From the NCBI GenBank assembly GCA_020847045.1, contig JADLCT010000059.1, positions 1 to 64,000 on the forward strand: a stretch of 64,000 nt of DNA, in the 5' to 3' direction. Shown in pieces: positions 15,655-24,387 of this stretch. The first letter of the stretch is position 1. Every line of letters starts with the position of its first letter. Source of the DNA: Bryobacterales bacterium (GTDB taxonomy: Bacteria > Acidobacteriota > Terriglobia > Bryobacterales > Bryobacteraceae). A program made the translations under genes and the position numbers. Under the pieces are notes generated by a model that saw only the letters and a program-made list of their open reading frames with translations, was not told where the DNA came from and did not search any database.

Positions 15655-17304
15655 CTACCGTACGAACACGGACACGCTCGCTTGCGATTCCGCGGTGCCA
15701 ATCTTGAGAACAATCGCGGCGGAAGAGCGAATGCCCGACGGCAGCACCGCATTGATCTGCACCACGCCCGCCGTTCCCGGCGCTTGGCCGCGAAACAGGA
15801 GTTGCGCCGCCTGCCCGCCTATCGTCAACGTAGCCTCGGCCGCGGGTTCCGGATAGATGCCGGCGGCGGGCCTCGCTCCACTCGGGCTAGGCGGTTGCGT
15901 CACGCCTTGCCCGGTGGCGAACACGACGATGATGCTGCCGGGCGCCGCGGGATTCGCCGCCGAATTCAGCGTGCCGTCCTGGTTCAGCACAACTGGATAT
16001 AGCCGGGGATTGGCGGCCACCACGGGAAACCGTCTCGGCTCGCGCGCCTGGCCATTCACGGTCACCTGCACCACTGCTTCCTCTGTGCCCGCAATCTCGT
16101 AGGGCACCTGCAGATTGATCTGATCGGCCTGCACGTAGTAGAGGGGCGCAGGCACGCCGTTCACGGTAACATCCACACCCGGCCCCGACGTAGGCAGTTT
16201 GCCTGTGACTGGATCGAACGCGAAGGCGATGCCGTTGATCGGACCCAAATTCGAGCCGAACAACTCGAGCAGTTCACCCGGCGCCACCGCCTGCTGCGAG
16301 GGCAGGAAGCCCGGTCCCAGCATCCACAGTTCGTTCGAATTACCGGCGTTGGTCGACCCGCCAAAGAAGAATGTCGTACCTCGGTGGGGAGCGTAGGTTG
16401 ACTCGTGGCGGCTGCGTCCGCTGGGCGGCGCGCCCTCGACCGTCTCCCGCTGCCACATGTTCGTCGCAGGAGCCCATGTCCAAACGTCATTGAGAAATCC
16501 GCCGCCCAGGCCGCCATATAGGACCAACCGGGAACGCACTGTGTCAAAGGATCTGCCAAAGTGCTGCCTTGCGGCTGGGCGATTCACGGGCGTGCGCTCC
16601 GTCCAACGATGGGTATTGAGATCGAAAGACCACAGATCGCCGAGCGGGCAGGGTCCGAATCCGCTTGCGCAGCCGCCGTATAGCAGCATCTGGCTGTTCG
16701 CCTGATCGTAGACGGCGTGGTGCAGGCACCGCTTCAACGGACGCGTGCCGGATGGCGTGATGTTGCTCCAGCGGTTGGTCACGAGATCAAACGCCCAGGT
16801 GTCGTCGAAGCGCCCCGCGCCGGTGAAGCCGTGCGAGATCACCATACGGCCGCGCGCTTCGTCGAGAATCGCGGAGTGGCCATAGCGGTCGCTCGGCCCG
16901 GCTTCGTTCGCCGCCAGTTGCTGCCATGTGCCGGTTTCCAGACCGAACGCCCACACATCGCTGAAGAAGCCCGACGCCTGCCCGCCGAAAAGGATCAGCC
17001 TGCGGCGGGGCGCGTCGTGAAGTAAGGTATGACCAAAGCGCGCAGCCGGCTTTGTGCCCGTGGCCTGCACCTCTTCCCAACGCCGTTGGGCGAGCGAGTA
17101 GAACCAGAGGTCGTTGCGCGCCGAATTGTCCAGGCCGCCGAACAGGTAAACGCGGCTGGAGGCGCCGTCATAGGCGATGGTGCCGTCCACGCGCGGTGAC
17201 GGGGCTGGTCCTTCGGTGGGAAGTCTAGTAAATGCAAGAGGTTGCCCGCTTAGGCCGGCCGCCCAGAGAATGGACATAAGAATTCGTAATCCCATGCACC
17301 GCAT
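15655..17304 (-). CDS. Exported kelch-repeat protein with Solibacter-type C-terminal domain
   Basis: 549 residues. The start at 17304 (or 17295) places a hydrophobic leader (MGLRILMSILWAAGLSGQ) first. Residues ~30-330 hold at least five kelch units with repeated motifs such as VYLFGGLDNSARNDLWFY, LILFGGQASGFFSDVWAF and LVLYGGLGGGFLNDVWTW, forming a beta-propeller. The C-terminal ~220 residues (GELLELFGSNLG, LPTSGPGVDVTVNGVPAP, IIVVFATGQGVTQP, VVQINAVLPSGI) match the module widespread in Solibacter-type genomes (TIGR03437). A secreted carbohydrate- or protein-binding role is likely. It is divergent from the sigma factor gene. Confidence 0.85.
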   Translation of the reverse strand: MRCMGLRILMSILWAAGLSGQPLAFTRLPTEGPAPSPRVDGTIAYDGASSRVYLFGGLDNSARNDLWFYSLAQRRWEEVQATGTKPAARFGHTLLHDAPRRRLILFGGQASGFFSDVWAFGLETGTWQQLAANEAGPSDRYGHSAILDEARGRMVISHGFTGAGRFDDTWAFDLVTNRWSNITPSGTRPLKRCLHHAVYDQANSQMLLYGGCASGFGPCPLGDLWSFDLNTHRWTERTPVNRPAARQHFGRSFDTVRSRLVLYGGLGGGFLNDVWTWAPATNMWQRETVEGAPPSGRSRHESTYAPHRGTTFFFGGSTNAGNSNELWMLGPGFLPSQQAVAPGELLELFGSNLGPINGIAFAFDPVTGKLPTSGPGVDVTVNGVPAPLYYVQADQINLQVPYEIAGTEEAVVQVTVNGQAREPRRFPVVAANPRLYPVVLNQDGTLNSAANPAAPGSIIVVFATGQGVTQPPSPSGARPAAGIYPEPAAEATLTIGGQAAQLLFRGQAPGTAGVVQINAVLPSGIRSSAAIVLKIGTAESQASVSVFVR

Positions 17305-17419
17305 ATCCGGGAAGGGTGAGAGAAAATTCTTCCTTCGGCGGGAATAAAGAAGAGATGGCCGGACATTCCACCGGCGTATGGCAGCATATGCGGCAAGCGA
17401 AACTGGGAGAGGCCTCATC

Positions 17420-17974
17420 ATGACGGAAGGCGCACCCGCAGCGCATCGCTTCGAAACCGAGGCGATGCCGCATCTCAACGACATTTTCCGGACGGCCACC
17501 CGGGTTCTCGGTGAGCGCGGGCGCGCCGAAGACGTGGTGCAGGAAGTCTATCTCCAGGCCTGGAAGTCGTTCGACCGGTTCGAAGCCGGCACCAACTGCC
17601 GGGCCTGGCTGTTCAAAATTCTGTTTCATTGCGTGAACCATCACCGGCGAAAGTGGTTCCGGTTTCCGCTGCTCAAAGAAAACGAGGAGTTCCTGGAAGC
17701 CAACCTGGCCTATTCGCCGCCAGTGTCCGAGCATCTGACCGACCAAGAGATCCTGGCGGCGCTCGAGAACATTCCGGGCGATTTCCGCTCCGTCGTGCTG
17801 CTCGTTGACGTCGAGGAATTTGCATACAAGGAAGCGGCGGACATTCTACAGGTTCCGATTGGAACGGTCATGTCGCGGCTGAGCCGGGGCAGAAGGTTGC
17901 TACGCGAGCAACTAGCCGGTGTGGCGCGCAGCTATGGAATTGTGCGCACCGCGCAGGAAGGACAAGGGGCATGA
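17420..17974 (+). CDS. ECF-type RNA polymerase sigma factor
   Basis: 184 residues from the ATG at 17420, which follows a GGGAGAGG ribosome-binding site; an in-frame ATG at 17378 would add 14 residues. Region 2 is seen in RGRAEDVVQEVYLQAWKSF and CRAWLFKILFHCVNHHRRK, region 4 in FAYKEAADILQVPIGTVMSR with the helix-turn-helix. It directs RNA polymerase to a stress or envelope regulon. The stop overlaps the downstream anti-sigma gene (ATGA at 17971-17974), the classical pairing. A GGGAATAAAG motif upstream at about 17338 could be its own promoter element (weak). Confidence 0.9.
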   Translation: MTEGAPAAHRFETEAMPHLNDIFRTATRVLGERGRAEDVVQEVYLQAWKSFDRFEAGTNCRAWLFKILFHCVNHHRRKWFRFPLLKENEEFLEANLAYSPPVSEHLTDQEILAALENIPGDFRSVVLLVDVEEFAYKEAADILQVPIGTVMSRLSRGRRLLREQLAGVARSYGIVRTAQEGQGA

Positions 17975-18735
17975 GCACGGAAATGGACATGAACGAGGAG
18001 GAATCGAAGTTGCGCAAACAACTACAACGGGCCGTGCGCGGCACCGAAGTTCCCCCGTATCTGGAAAGCAAGATCCGCGCGAGCATTCGCGCGTCCGAGA
18101 CGAGGCAACCGTTCCGGTTCGGCTATAGCTGGATGGCTGCCACGGCGGCCGTGGCGTTGGCGGTTTTCGGCGGCATCGCCTATCAATTGGGTCACCTTCG
18201 CTTGACCATCGGCTCGCAGGAATCTTACATCGCCTCGGTGTCGAATCACGTGGCGTCCATCATGCGCGTGGGCCTGCGCGATCACCTGCACTGCTCCCAC
18301 TTCCGCAAGTTTCCAAAGGACGAGCCGAAGCTGGAGAACATCGAACAGAAGCTGCCGGCGCCGTATCGCGGCATGATCCCCATCGTGCGCAAACACGTCC
18401 CGGCCGGCTTCCAGTTGATGATCACGCATGAGTGCGGTTATCAAGGGCGCAAGTTCGTGCACTTGGCGCTCAAGCGCCGGTCGCAGTTGCTGTCCGTGGT
18501 CCTAGCCGTGAAACAAGACGGCGAATCGTTCAAAACCGAAGAGCTGATTCCGGCGCTCACCGAAGCGGGCATCCCGTTCTATCGATCCGGCGCGCAGCAA
18601 TTCCAGATCGCCGCCTTTGAAAGCGACCGGCATCTCATCTACATCGTCTCCGACGTTTCGCAAGCCGAGAACATGCGGACGATGACGGCGATGGCACCCG
18701 AGTTGAGGACGTATTTGAACAAGCTGGCGCTCTAG
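17971..18735 (+). CDS. Membrane-anchored anti-sigma factor (probable)
   Basis: 254 residues. A short cytoplasmic part (~50 residues, with SKLRKQLQRAVRG) precedes one transmembrane helix (SWMAATAAVALAVFGGIAY, residues 54-72) and a ~180-residue extracytoplasmic domain. The first part lacks the HxxxCxxC zinc motif of ZAS anti-sigma factors. The outer domain has two histidine/cysteine clusters, LHCSHF and THECGYQ, that could sense redox or metal; this is inference. The gene overlaps the sigma factor stop by four bases. The identity as anti-sigma rests on position and topology. Confidence 0.75.
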   Translation: MSTEMDMNEEESKLRKQLQRAVRGTEVPPYLESKIRASIRASETRQPFRFGYSWMAATAAVALAVFGGIAYQLGHLRLTIGSQESYIASVSNHVASIMRVGLRDHLHCSHFRKFPKDEPKLENIEQKLPAPYRGMIPIVRKHVPAGFQLMITHECGYQGRKFVHLALKRRSQLLSVVLAVKQDGESFKTEELIPALTEAGIPFYRSGAQQFQIAAFESDRHLIYIVSDVSQAENMRTMTAMAPELRTYLNKLAL

Positions 18736-18758
18736 CGCGCGTACCCCGCGTTGTGCAG

Positions 18759-18790
18759 ATGGCCCTCCCACGTGGAGGGCCATTTTTGTT
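18759..18790 (+). terminator. Strong Rho-independent terminator after the anti-sigma gene
   Basis: A perfect 10-pair stem (ATGGCCCTCC at 18759-18768 and its complement at 18774-18783, loop of five) is followed by TTTTTGTTTT. It ends the sigma/anti-sigma transcription unit. Confidence 0.9.
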
Positions 18791-18842
18791 TTGGTGAACG
18801 GAATAGCCTCTAGGCCGTGCGGCCTACATGCACGAGGCAAAC

Positions 18843-21473
18843 ATGCAGTTAACCAAGGAAGAGCAGCGGCTCGAGGAATCGCGCGAGCGTCGCGCGCATT
18901 GGAAACGTTGGGGACCCTACTTGAGTGAACGAGCCTGGGGCACGGTGCGTGAGGACTACAGCGCCTATGGCACGGCATGGGAGCATCTGCCACACGACCA
19001 TGCCCGCTCGCGCGCCTACCGATGGAACGAGGATGGCCTTGCCGGCATCAGCGACCGCCGCCAGCGCATCTGCTTCGCCATCGCGCTGTGGAACGGGCGC
19101 GATCCCATCCTCAAGGAGCGCGCGTTCGGGCTCACAGGTAACGAAGGCAATCACGGTGAGGATGTGAAGGATTACTACTTCTACCTCGACAGCACGCCGA
19201 CGCACTCCTACATGAAATACCTCTACAAGTATCCGCAGGCGGAGTTTCCGTATACGTACCTGGTCGAGGAGAACCGCCGCCGCGGCAAGGGAGAGCGCGA
19301 ATTCGAGTTGATGGATACGGGCGTGTTCGCGGAGAGTCGCTATTTCGACGTGCAGGTTGAATACGCCAAGGCAGGCTGCGAAGACATCCTCGTGAAGGTC
19401 AGTGTCACGAACCATAGCTCCGATGCCGCCGGACTCACATTGCTACCCACCATCTGGTTCCGTAATACCTGGTCGTGGCGCAAGAATGCGCGCAAGCCGG
19501 TGCTGCGGCAAACAGCGCCCGGCGTGGTCGAACTGGAAGGTGTGCATGATGAGAGGCGATTCCTGCGCTGCGAGGGCGCGCCGGAACTACTTTTCATCGA
19601 AAACGAGACCAATACGCGGCGGCTCTATGGATACGAAAACGGCTCGCGCTTCGCGAAGGATGGCATCAACGACTATGTCGTGAATGGGGATGCGGCTGCC
19701 GTGAATCCGGATCACGTCGGAACGAAGGCAGCTGCGCACTACAAGCTGAGTATCAGCGCTGGACAGACGGTAACCATACGTTTGCGCCTAACGAACGAGT
19801 CCAGTGGCGCCCTTGGCAGCGACTTCGATTCCATCTTCGCCGCCCGCAAAGACGAGGCCGACGAGTTTTACGCAAAGGTAATTCCAAGCCATCTTTCCGG
19901 CGACGCGCGCAACGTGATGCGGCAGTCGTTGGCCGGCCTGCTCTGGTCGAAGCAGTTCTATCACTACGTCGTGCGCGACTGGCTAGAAGGTGACGAAACC
20001 AATCCACCGCCGCCCGGCGATCGCAAGACTGGGCGCAACAGCGAGTGGGGCCATCTCTACAATGCCGATGTCATCTCGATGCCCGACAAGTGGGAGTACC
20101 CGTGGTATGCGGCATGGGATCTCGCGTTCCATTGCGTGCCGCTGGCGCTGGTCGATTCCGAGTTTGCCAAGGAGCAGCTCACGTTGATGGTTCGCGAATG
20201 GTACATGCATCCCAACGGACAGTTGCCGGCCTACGAATGGGCCTTCGGCGACGTGAATCCGCCGGTGCACGCCTGGGCGGCCTGGCGCGTCTACAAGATG
20301 GAGAAGAAGCGGCGCGGCGTGGGCGACCGCGTGTTCCTGCAGCGCATCTTCCACAAGCTGCTGCTGAACTTCACTTGGTGGGTGAATCGCAAAGACGCCG
20401 AAGGGCGCAACGTATTTCAAGGCGGCTTCCTCGGTCTGGACAACATCGGCGTCTTCGACCGCAGCGCGCCGCTGCCCACCGGCGGCCATATTGAACAGGC
20501 CGACGGCACGGGCTGGATGGCGATGTACAGCTTGAACCTGCTCGCTATTGCACTGGAGCTGGCCAAGGAAGATCCTTCCTACGAGGACGTGGCAAGCAAG
20601 TTCTGGGAGCACTTCCTCTATATCGCGCATGCCATCAACCACCTCGGCCGCGACGGCGCGGGCATGTGGAATGATCGCGACGGATTCTTCTACGATGTGC
20701 TGCACCTGCCCAACGGTCAGCACGTCGCTATGTGCGTCCGATCCATGGTCGGCCTTATTCCTCTGTTCGCGGTGGAGACACTGGAGCCGGCCATTCTCGA
20801 CCAGCTACACGGCTTCCGGCGCCGCCTGGAATGGTTCGTCCAGAACCGTGCTGACCTGACGGAGAACGTCGCTTGCATGCATACGGAGGGCGAAGGCTCG
20901 CGGAGATTACTTTCTATCGTGGGTGCCGATCAACTGCGCAGCATTCTCAAGTTCATGCTTGACCCGAACGAGTTCCTTTCGCCCTACGGCATCCGTGCTC
21001 TGTCGCGCGTGCACAAGGACAATCCTTATGTGCTGCCGGTGAACGGACGCGAGTACAGCGTGCGGTATGAGCCGGCCGAGTCGAGCACCGGCCTCTTTGG
21101 CGGCAATTCGAACTGGCGTGGCCCTATTTGGTTTCCGGTGAATTACCTGTTGATCGAATCGCTTCAGAAGTTCCACCATTATCTGGGCGACGGTTTCCAG
21201 GTGGAGTGCCCGACGGGATCCGGACAGATGATGACACTGGCCGAAGTGGCCGCTGAGTTGTCCCGCCGCATGACGCGCATCTTCCTGCGCAACGAAGAAG
21301 GTTACCGGCCCGTTCATGGGACCAACGGCGTGTACAAGAGCGATCCGAACTGGCGCGATCTGTTGTTGTTCTACGAATACTTTCACGGCGACGACGGCAC
21401 CGGTGTGGGTGCGAGCCACCAAACAGGTTGGACCGGCGTAGTGGCCAAGCTGCTGCAGCAGAGTGGAGAATGA
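18843..21473 (+). CDS. GH63-like (MGH1-type) glycoside hydrolase
   Basis: 876 residues from the ATG at 18843, which has a GAGG upstream; an in-frame ATG at 18828 is possible. No signal peptide, so cytoplasmic. The N-terminal ~350 residues are a beta-sandwich, then an (alpha/alpha)6 barrel. Typical motifs are [18 protein letters not shown] near residue 420, [16 protein letters not shown] near 460, [18 protein letters not shown] near 755 and [19 protein letters not shown] at the end. These match the GH63/mannosylglycerate-hydrolase-like glucosidase family, common in bacteria next to trehalose or glucan genes. Exact substrate unknown; likely alpha-glucosides. It is monocistronic after a terminator. 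Confidence 0.85.
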   Translation: MQLTKEEQRLEESRERRAHWKRWGPYLSERAWGTVREDYSAYGTAWEHLPHDHARSRAYRWNEDGLAGISDRRQRICFAIALWNGRDPILKERAFGLTGNEGNHGEDVKDYYFYLDSTPTHSYMKYLYKYPQAEFPYTYLVEENRRRGKGEREFELMDTGVFAESRYFDVQVEYAKAGCEDILVKVSVTNHSSDAAGLTLLPTIWFRNTWSWRKNARKPVLRQTAPGVVELEGVHDERRFLRCEGAPELLFIENETNTRRLYGYENGSRFAKDGINDYVVNGDAAAVNPDHVGTKAAAHYKLSISAGQTVTIRLRLTNESSGALGSDFDSIFAARKDEADEFYAKVIPSHLSGDARNVMRQSLAGLLWSKQFYHYVVRDWLEGDETNPPPPGDRKTGRNSEWGHLYNADVISMPDKWEYPWYAAWDLAFHCVPLALVDSEFAKEQLTLMVREWYMHPNGQLPAYEWAFGDVNPPVHAWAAWRVYKMEKKRRGVGDRVFLQRIFHKLLLNFTWWVNRKDAEGRNVFQGGFLGLDNIGVFDRSAPLPTGGHIEQADGTGWMAMYSLNLLAIALELAKEDPSYEDVASKFWEHFLYIAHAINHLGRDGAGMWNDRDGFFYDVLHLPNGQHVAMCVRSMVGLIPLFAVETLEPAILDQLHGFRRRLEWFVQNRADLTENVACMHTEGEGSRRLLSIVGADQLRSILKFMLDPNEFLSPYGIRALSRVHKDNPYVLPVNGREYSVRYEPAESSTGLFGGNSNWRGPIWFPVNYLLIESLQKFHHYLGDGFQVECPTGSGQMMTLAEVAAELSRRMTRIFLRNEEGYRPVHGTNGVYKSDPNWRDLLLFYEYFHGDDGTGVGASHQTGWTGVVAKLLQQSGE

Positions 21474-21672
21474 GAATGCCGATGAAGCAGATTCGCACGT
21501 TTGCCGAGATGACTATGCCCAATACTATGCCCACTCTGTGCATGGCGGCGTTGCGATGAGTTGCTATAGGGGGAGACTGCACTGCCGCGAAACGATGAAA
21601 AGCAAGCATCTTGTCGTAGCACATCGAAATCTATCACGACAGGTCTAAGTCATTCATTTTCTTCTGGCTTAC

Positions 21673-21719
21673 GATTCGTAATCAGCAGGTCGCCGGTTCA
21701 ATCCCGGCGGGTGGCTCCA
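21673..21719 (+). pseudogene. tRNA-Thr(CGT) 3' fragment, probable att site
   Basis: Positions 21675-21681 read TTCGTAA, an anticodon loop with anticodon CGT (21677-21679). They are followed by the 3' anticodon-stem TCAGC, the variable AGGTC, a perfect T-arm (GCCGG, TTCAATC, CCGGC at 21692-21708), the acceptor 3' strand GGGTGGC, discriminator T and CCA (21717-21719). Upstream of 21673 neither the matching 5' anticodon-stem (expected GCTGA), D-arm nor acceptor 5' strand is present. The gene is therefore cut at the anticodon stem/loop, a frequent crossover point of tyrosine integrases. Confidence 0.8.
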
Positions 21720-21759
21720 TCTAATCCTCGCCCCGTCAAAGAGATGCGGGCAACGGCTC

Positions 21760-21786
21760 GGCTCTCCGCCAAAAATGGGGTAACCC
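21760..21786 (-). repeat. Probable right inverted repeat of an ISL3-family element
   Basis: The sequence GGCTCTCCGCCAAAAATGGG and the bases after it resemble the ISL3-family terminal repeat (GGCTCTTxxxxAAAA type). It lies 18 bases from the end of the transposase remnant that stops at 21805, the expected distance for an IS end. The opposite end of the IS was not found. Confidence 0.5.
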
Positions 21787-21804
21787 ATATCCCAACGAAA
21801 TAGT

Positions 21805-21952
21805 TTACGCACAGCTCACCTGCACACGAAGCCGGTAGTTTTCGAAATTGCGGAAACCGTAGGCATGGCGGCTGATGATTTTCATTTTGTTATGGAAGCC
21901 TTCGGCGATGCCGTTGTTGCGCGTGAAGTGCCACATACGGGCGATCTCTACC
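21805..21952 (-). pseudogene. C-terminal fragment of an ISL3-family transposase
   Basis: The reverse strand reads EIARMWHFTRNNGIAEGFH, then NKMKIISRHAYGFRNFE, then NYRLRVQVSCA and a TAA stop at 21805-21807. The NNGIxEGFHxKMKxIxRxAYGFRNFxNYRLRV block is the C-terminal signature of ISL3 DDE transposases. Similarity ends near 21952, so about the last 47 residues of a protein of over 400 survive. With the end repeat at 21760 this is the right end of a deleted insertion sequence. Confidence 0.75.
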
Positions 21953-22854
21953 ATACGTCTTGCTCGTTTCGGGCACGTGCAACTACCAGTATGCCCAGCG
22001 AGGAGTCTACGCCAGTCATGCGTCCTCTAGCGCCCCCTACCGCGGATGCCAAAGGGAAAGTTTCACGCGGTGTCACAAACGGCGTCGAGCACGAGCGAGC
22101 CTTCGATGTAGCCAGGTAGACCGATCCTGCGCTCACGAAACCGCTGGACACCGTGCCGTCGGCCGAAGGCGTGGTCAGTCCGCTTGGCGCCGCCCTCCGT
22201 TTTGCACATGAAGCAATCTTTGTGTTATGGTCATGCTTGTGCAGCGCTGTTCCCACAGACTTAGCGATCACGACGCATTTCATCGTGCGCTGATTGCTTT
22301 CGTCTGTGTTGTGATGGTACTCCTCAGCGGCAGCTCTCCGGCGCCGGCGGCAGGCACTGGCGGGGTTACCCGTCAGATTGACGGCTGCCTAGAGCAAATC
22401 GAAGCGCCGAATCATGCCGCTGTACCGATGGCCTGCTTCGACATCCGTGTTGCGGAGAACCGTTTCCAGGAGATGGTCGAACTCGCCGAACCCACGGATG
22501 ACGATAAGACCAAGAACATCCTCCTACCTTTAGACGCAGCCCGGCGATTCGGCGTAGCCGCCCTTGGAAGTCAAACGGGTCTTTACGAATCTCCGGCCGA
22601 CCGAGTACTAACCCGGTTTCAACTGCGTGCGTTTTCCACCCGCGGTTCCCCTTTAGCCTAGTCCACGCGACATCCAGCTGGCGCTGCCTGACTGACGGCG
22701 GCGAGCTGATGCCCGCATTGCGCATCCCCTCGCTGGATGCCAGCGGGAATTGCGTGATGTCCTGCTAGCCGAACCACCAGCCGAGGGCGGCACGGTGGTC
22801 CATCGGCTGATCAGGACCGGATGGACGAAGGGTTTCAAGGATCTGCAAGCCAAA
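21953..22854. other. Unassigned stretch between IS remnant and efflux operon
   Basis: No gene I can name. An open frame at 22227-22661 (plus, 144 codons) begins with a hydrophobic leader (FVCVVMVLLSGSSPAPAAG) that could be a signal peptide, but it has no ribosome-binding site, weak codon bias and no recognisable motif. The frame entering the efflux outer-membrane gene is open from 22750 without a start context. The stretch may be decayed mobile-element sequence. Confidence 0.4.
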
Positions 22855-24387
22855 ATGAACGAAAGTTGGGAAACAGTGCCCGGAGCCAAGGCCGGGCGGA
22901 TAGGGCGATCGCTCGCCGCAACATTCCTTGCGCTAGCTGTCACGATGGCGACCGGATGCGTTCGCATTCCCAAGCCTCCCGCGGGAATGGCGCGCGCCCC
23001 GGTCCGCGCAGTGCCCGGCTCCTTTGCCGGTCTGAGCGATACGCGAAGTTCCGGTCTGATCCCGTGGCGCGACTTCTTCCAGGACGCTCACTTGGCCGCT
23101 CTCGTCGATGCGGCGCTCGAGCACAACCAGGAGCTCAACATCGCCATTCAGGAGACGGTGGTGGCCAACGCCGAGGTGATGGCTCGGCGTGGTGAGTACC
23201 TGCCTAAGGTGGGCTTTGGCGCCGGAACCGGGGTCGAGCACGTGGGAGCGTTCACGAGCCCGGGGCAAGCCGATGAGCGGTCCGAGATCGGACCCACCCT
23301 CCAAAAACACGAGTTCGGGCTCTACGCGTCGTGGGAACTCGATGTGTGGGGGCGTCTCCGAAACCTGGCCAACGCCGCGTCCCATCGATACCTGGCGAGT
23401 ATCGAAGGCCGGAACTTCATGGTGACACGTCTCGTCGCGGAGATCGCCAGTAGCTACTACGAGTTGTTGGCGCTTGACCGGCAACTCCAGGTCGTAACCG
23501 ATAACATCGCACTCCAGGAGCGGGCGCTCGATCTCGCACGGGCGCAGTTCCAAGCGGGCCGCGCCACCTCGGCGGCCCCGGCGCGCTTCGAGGCCACGCT
23601 CCGGGCGATGCAGAGTTCAAAGTACACAATCCAGCAACGGATCGTCGAGACCGAGAACCAGATCAACTTCCTGGCCGGCCGCTTCCCAAAGCCGATCGAT
23701 CGATCACGCACCAACTTTCTCGACCTTCAGCCCGCCGCAATGGCAGTGGGCGTCCCCGCTGAGCTTCTGGCGAATCGTCCCGACGTTCGCCAGGCGGAAC
23801 TTGAGCTTGCAGCAGCGGGGCTCGACGTCGAGGCGGCCAGAAAAGCCTTCTATCCTTCTCTGGGGATCGAAGCCGTGGTCGGATACCAGTCGTACGGCCT
23901 GACCAAGCTGGTGAATACGCCCGACTCGCTGCTCTTCGAAGTCCTTGGCAAAGCGTTTAAGCCGCTGCTTAACCGGAAGGGAATCACGGCGGACTACTTT
24001 TCGGCGAACTCTCGCGAGATGCAGGCGGTGCTCCACTACGAACGAGCCGTGCTGATCGCATTCGTCGAGGTAAGCAACCGCGTGAGCCTCACACGAAATC
24101 TCAGCCAGGGCTATGGGCTGAAGCAACAACAGGTCGGCCGCCTCGCCCAGTCAGTCGACATCTCGACCGAACTCTTCAATTTGAATCGAACCGAATACCT
24201 GGAAGTACTGACAGCCCGGCGTGAATTGCTCGAGGCACAGCAGGAACTCGTTGAATTGAAGCAACGGCAGATGGTTGCAACCGTGACGCTGTATCAGGCC
24301 CTTGGGGGCGGCTGGCGCGGCGCCGGTCTGCAGCCTTCCGACGGAAGCGACGCTGATCATAAATTCACGCAAGGGGTGAAGAATTGA
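22855..24387 (+). CDS. RND efflux outer membrane lipoprotein (OprM/NodT family)
   Basis: 510 residues from the ATG at 22855. A long basic leader is followed by a hydrophobic segment and a lipobox-like ATGC, fitting an outer membrane lipoprotein. Motifs of the TolC-like family include ALEHNQELNIAIQE near residue 95, GLYASWELDVWGRLRNLANA near 160 and VPAELLANRPDVRQAELELA near 300. Two repeated halves form the trimeric channel tunnel. It is the first gene of a tripartite efflux operon; its stop overlaps the adaptor start at 24384. It lies about 1.1 kb after the tRNA fragment. Confidence 0.88.
   Translation: MNESWETVPGAKAGRIGRSLAATFLALAVTMATGCVRIPKPPAGMARAPVRAVPGSFAGLSDTRSSGLIPWRDFFQDAHLAALVDAALEHNQELNIAIQETVVANAEVMARRGEYLPKVGFGAGTGVEHVGAFTSPGQADERSEIGPTLQKHEFGLYASWELDVWGRLRNLANAASHRYLASIEGRNFMVTRLVAEIASSYYELLALDRQLQVVTDNIALQERALDLARAQFQAGRATSAAPARFEATLRAMQSSKYTIQQRIVETENQINFLAGRFPKPIDRSRTNFLDLQPAAMAVGVPAELLANRPDVRQAELELAAAGLDVEAARKAFYPSLGIEAVVGYQSYGLTKLVNTPDSLLFEVLGKAFKPLLNRKGITADYFSANSREMQAVLHYERAVLIAFVEVSNRVSLTRNLSQGYGLKQQQVGRLAQSVDISTELFNLNRTEYLEVLTARRELLEAQQELVELKQRQMVATVTLYQALGGGWRGAGLQPSDGSDADHKFTQGVKN

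Noticed and set aside
15655-17499. Longer kelch-protein start at 17499
   Set aside because: The first 65 residues are basic, without similarity, and overlap the sigma-factor gene; the signal peptide starts at 17304 or 17295.
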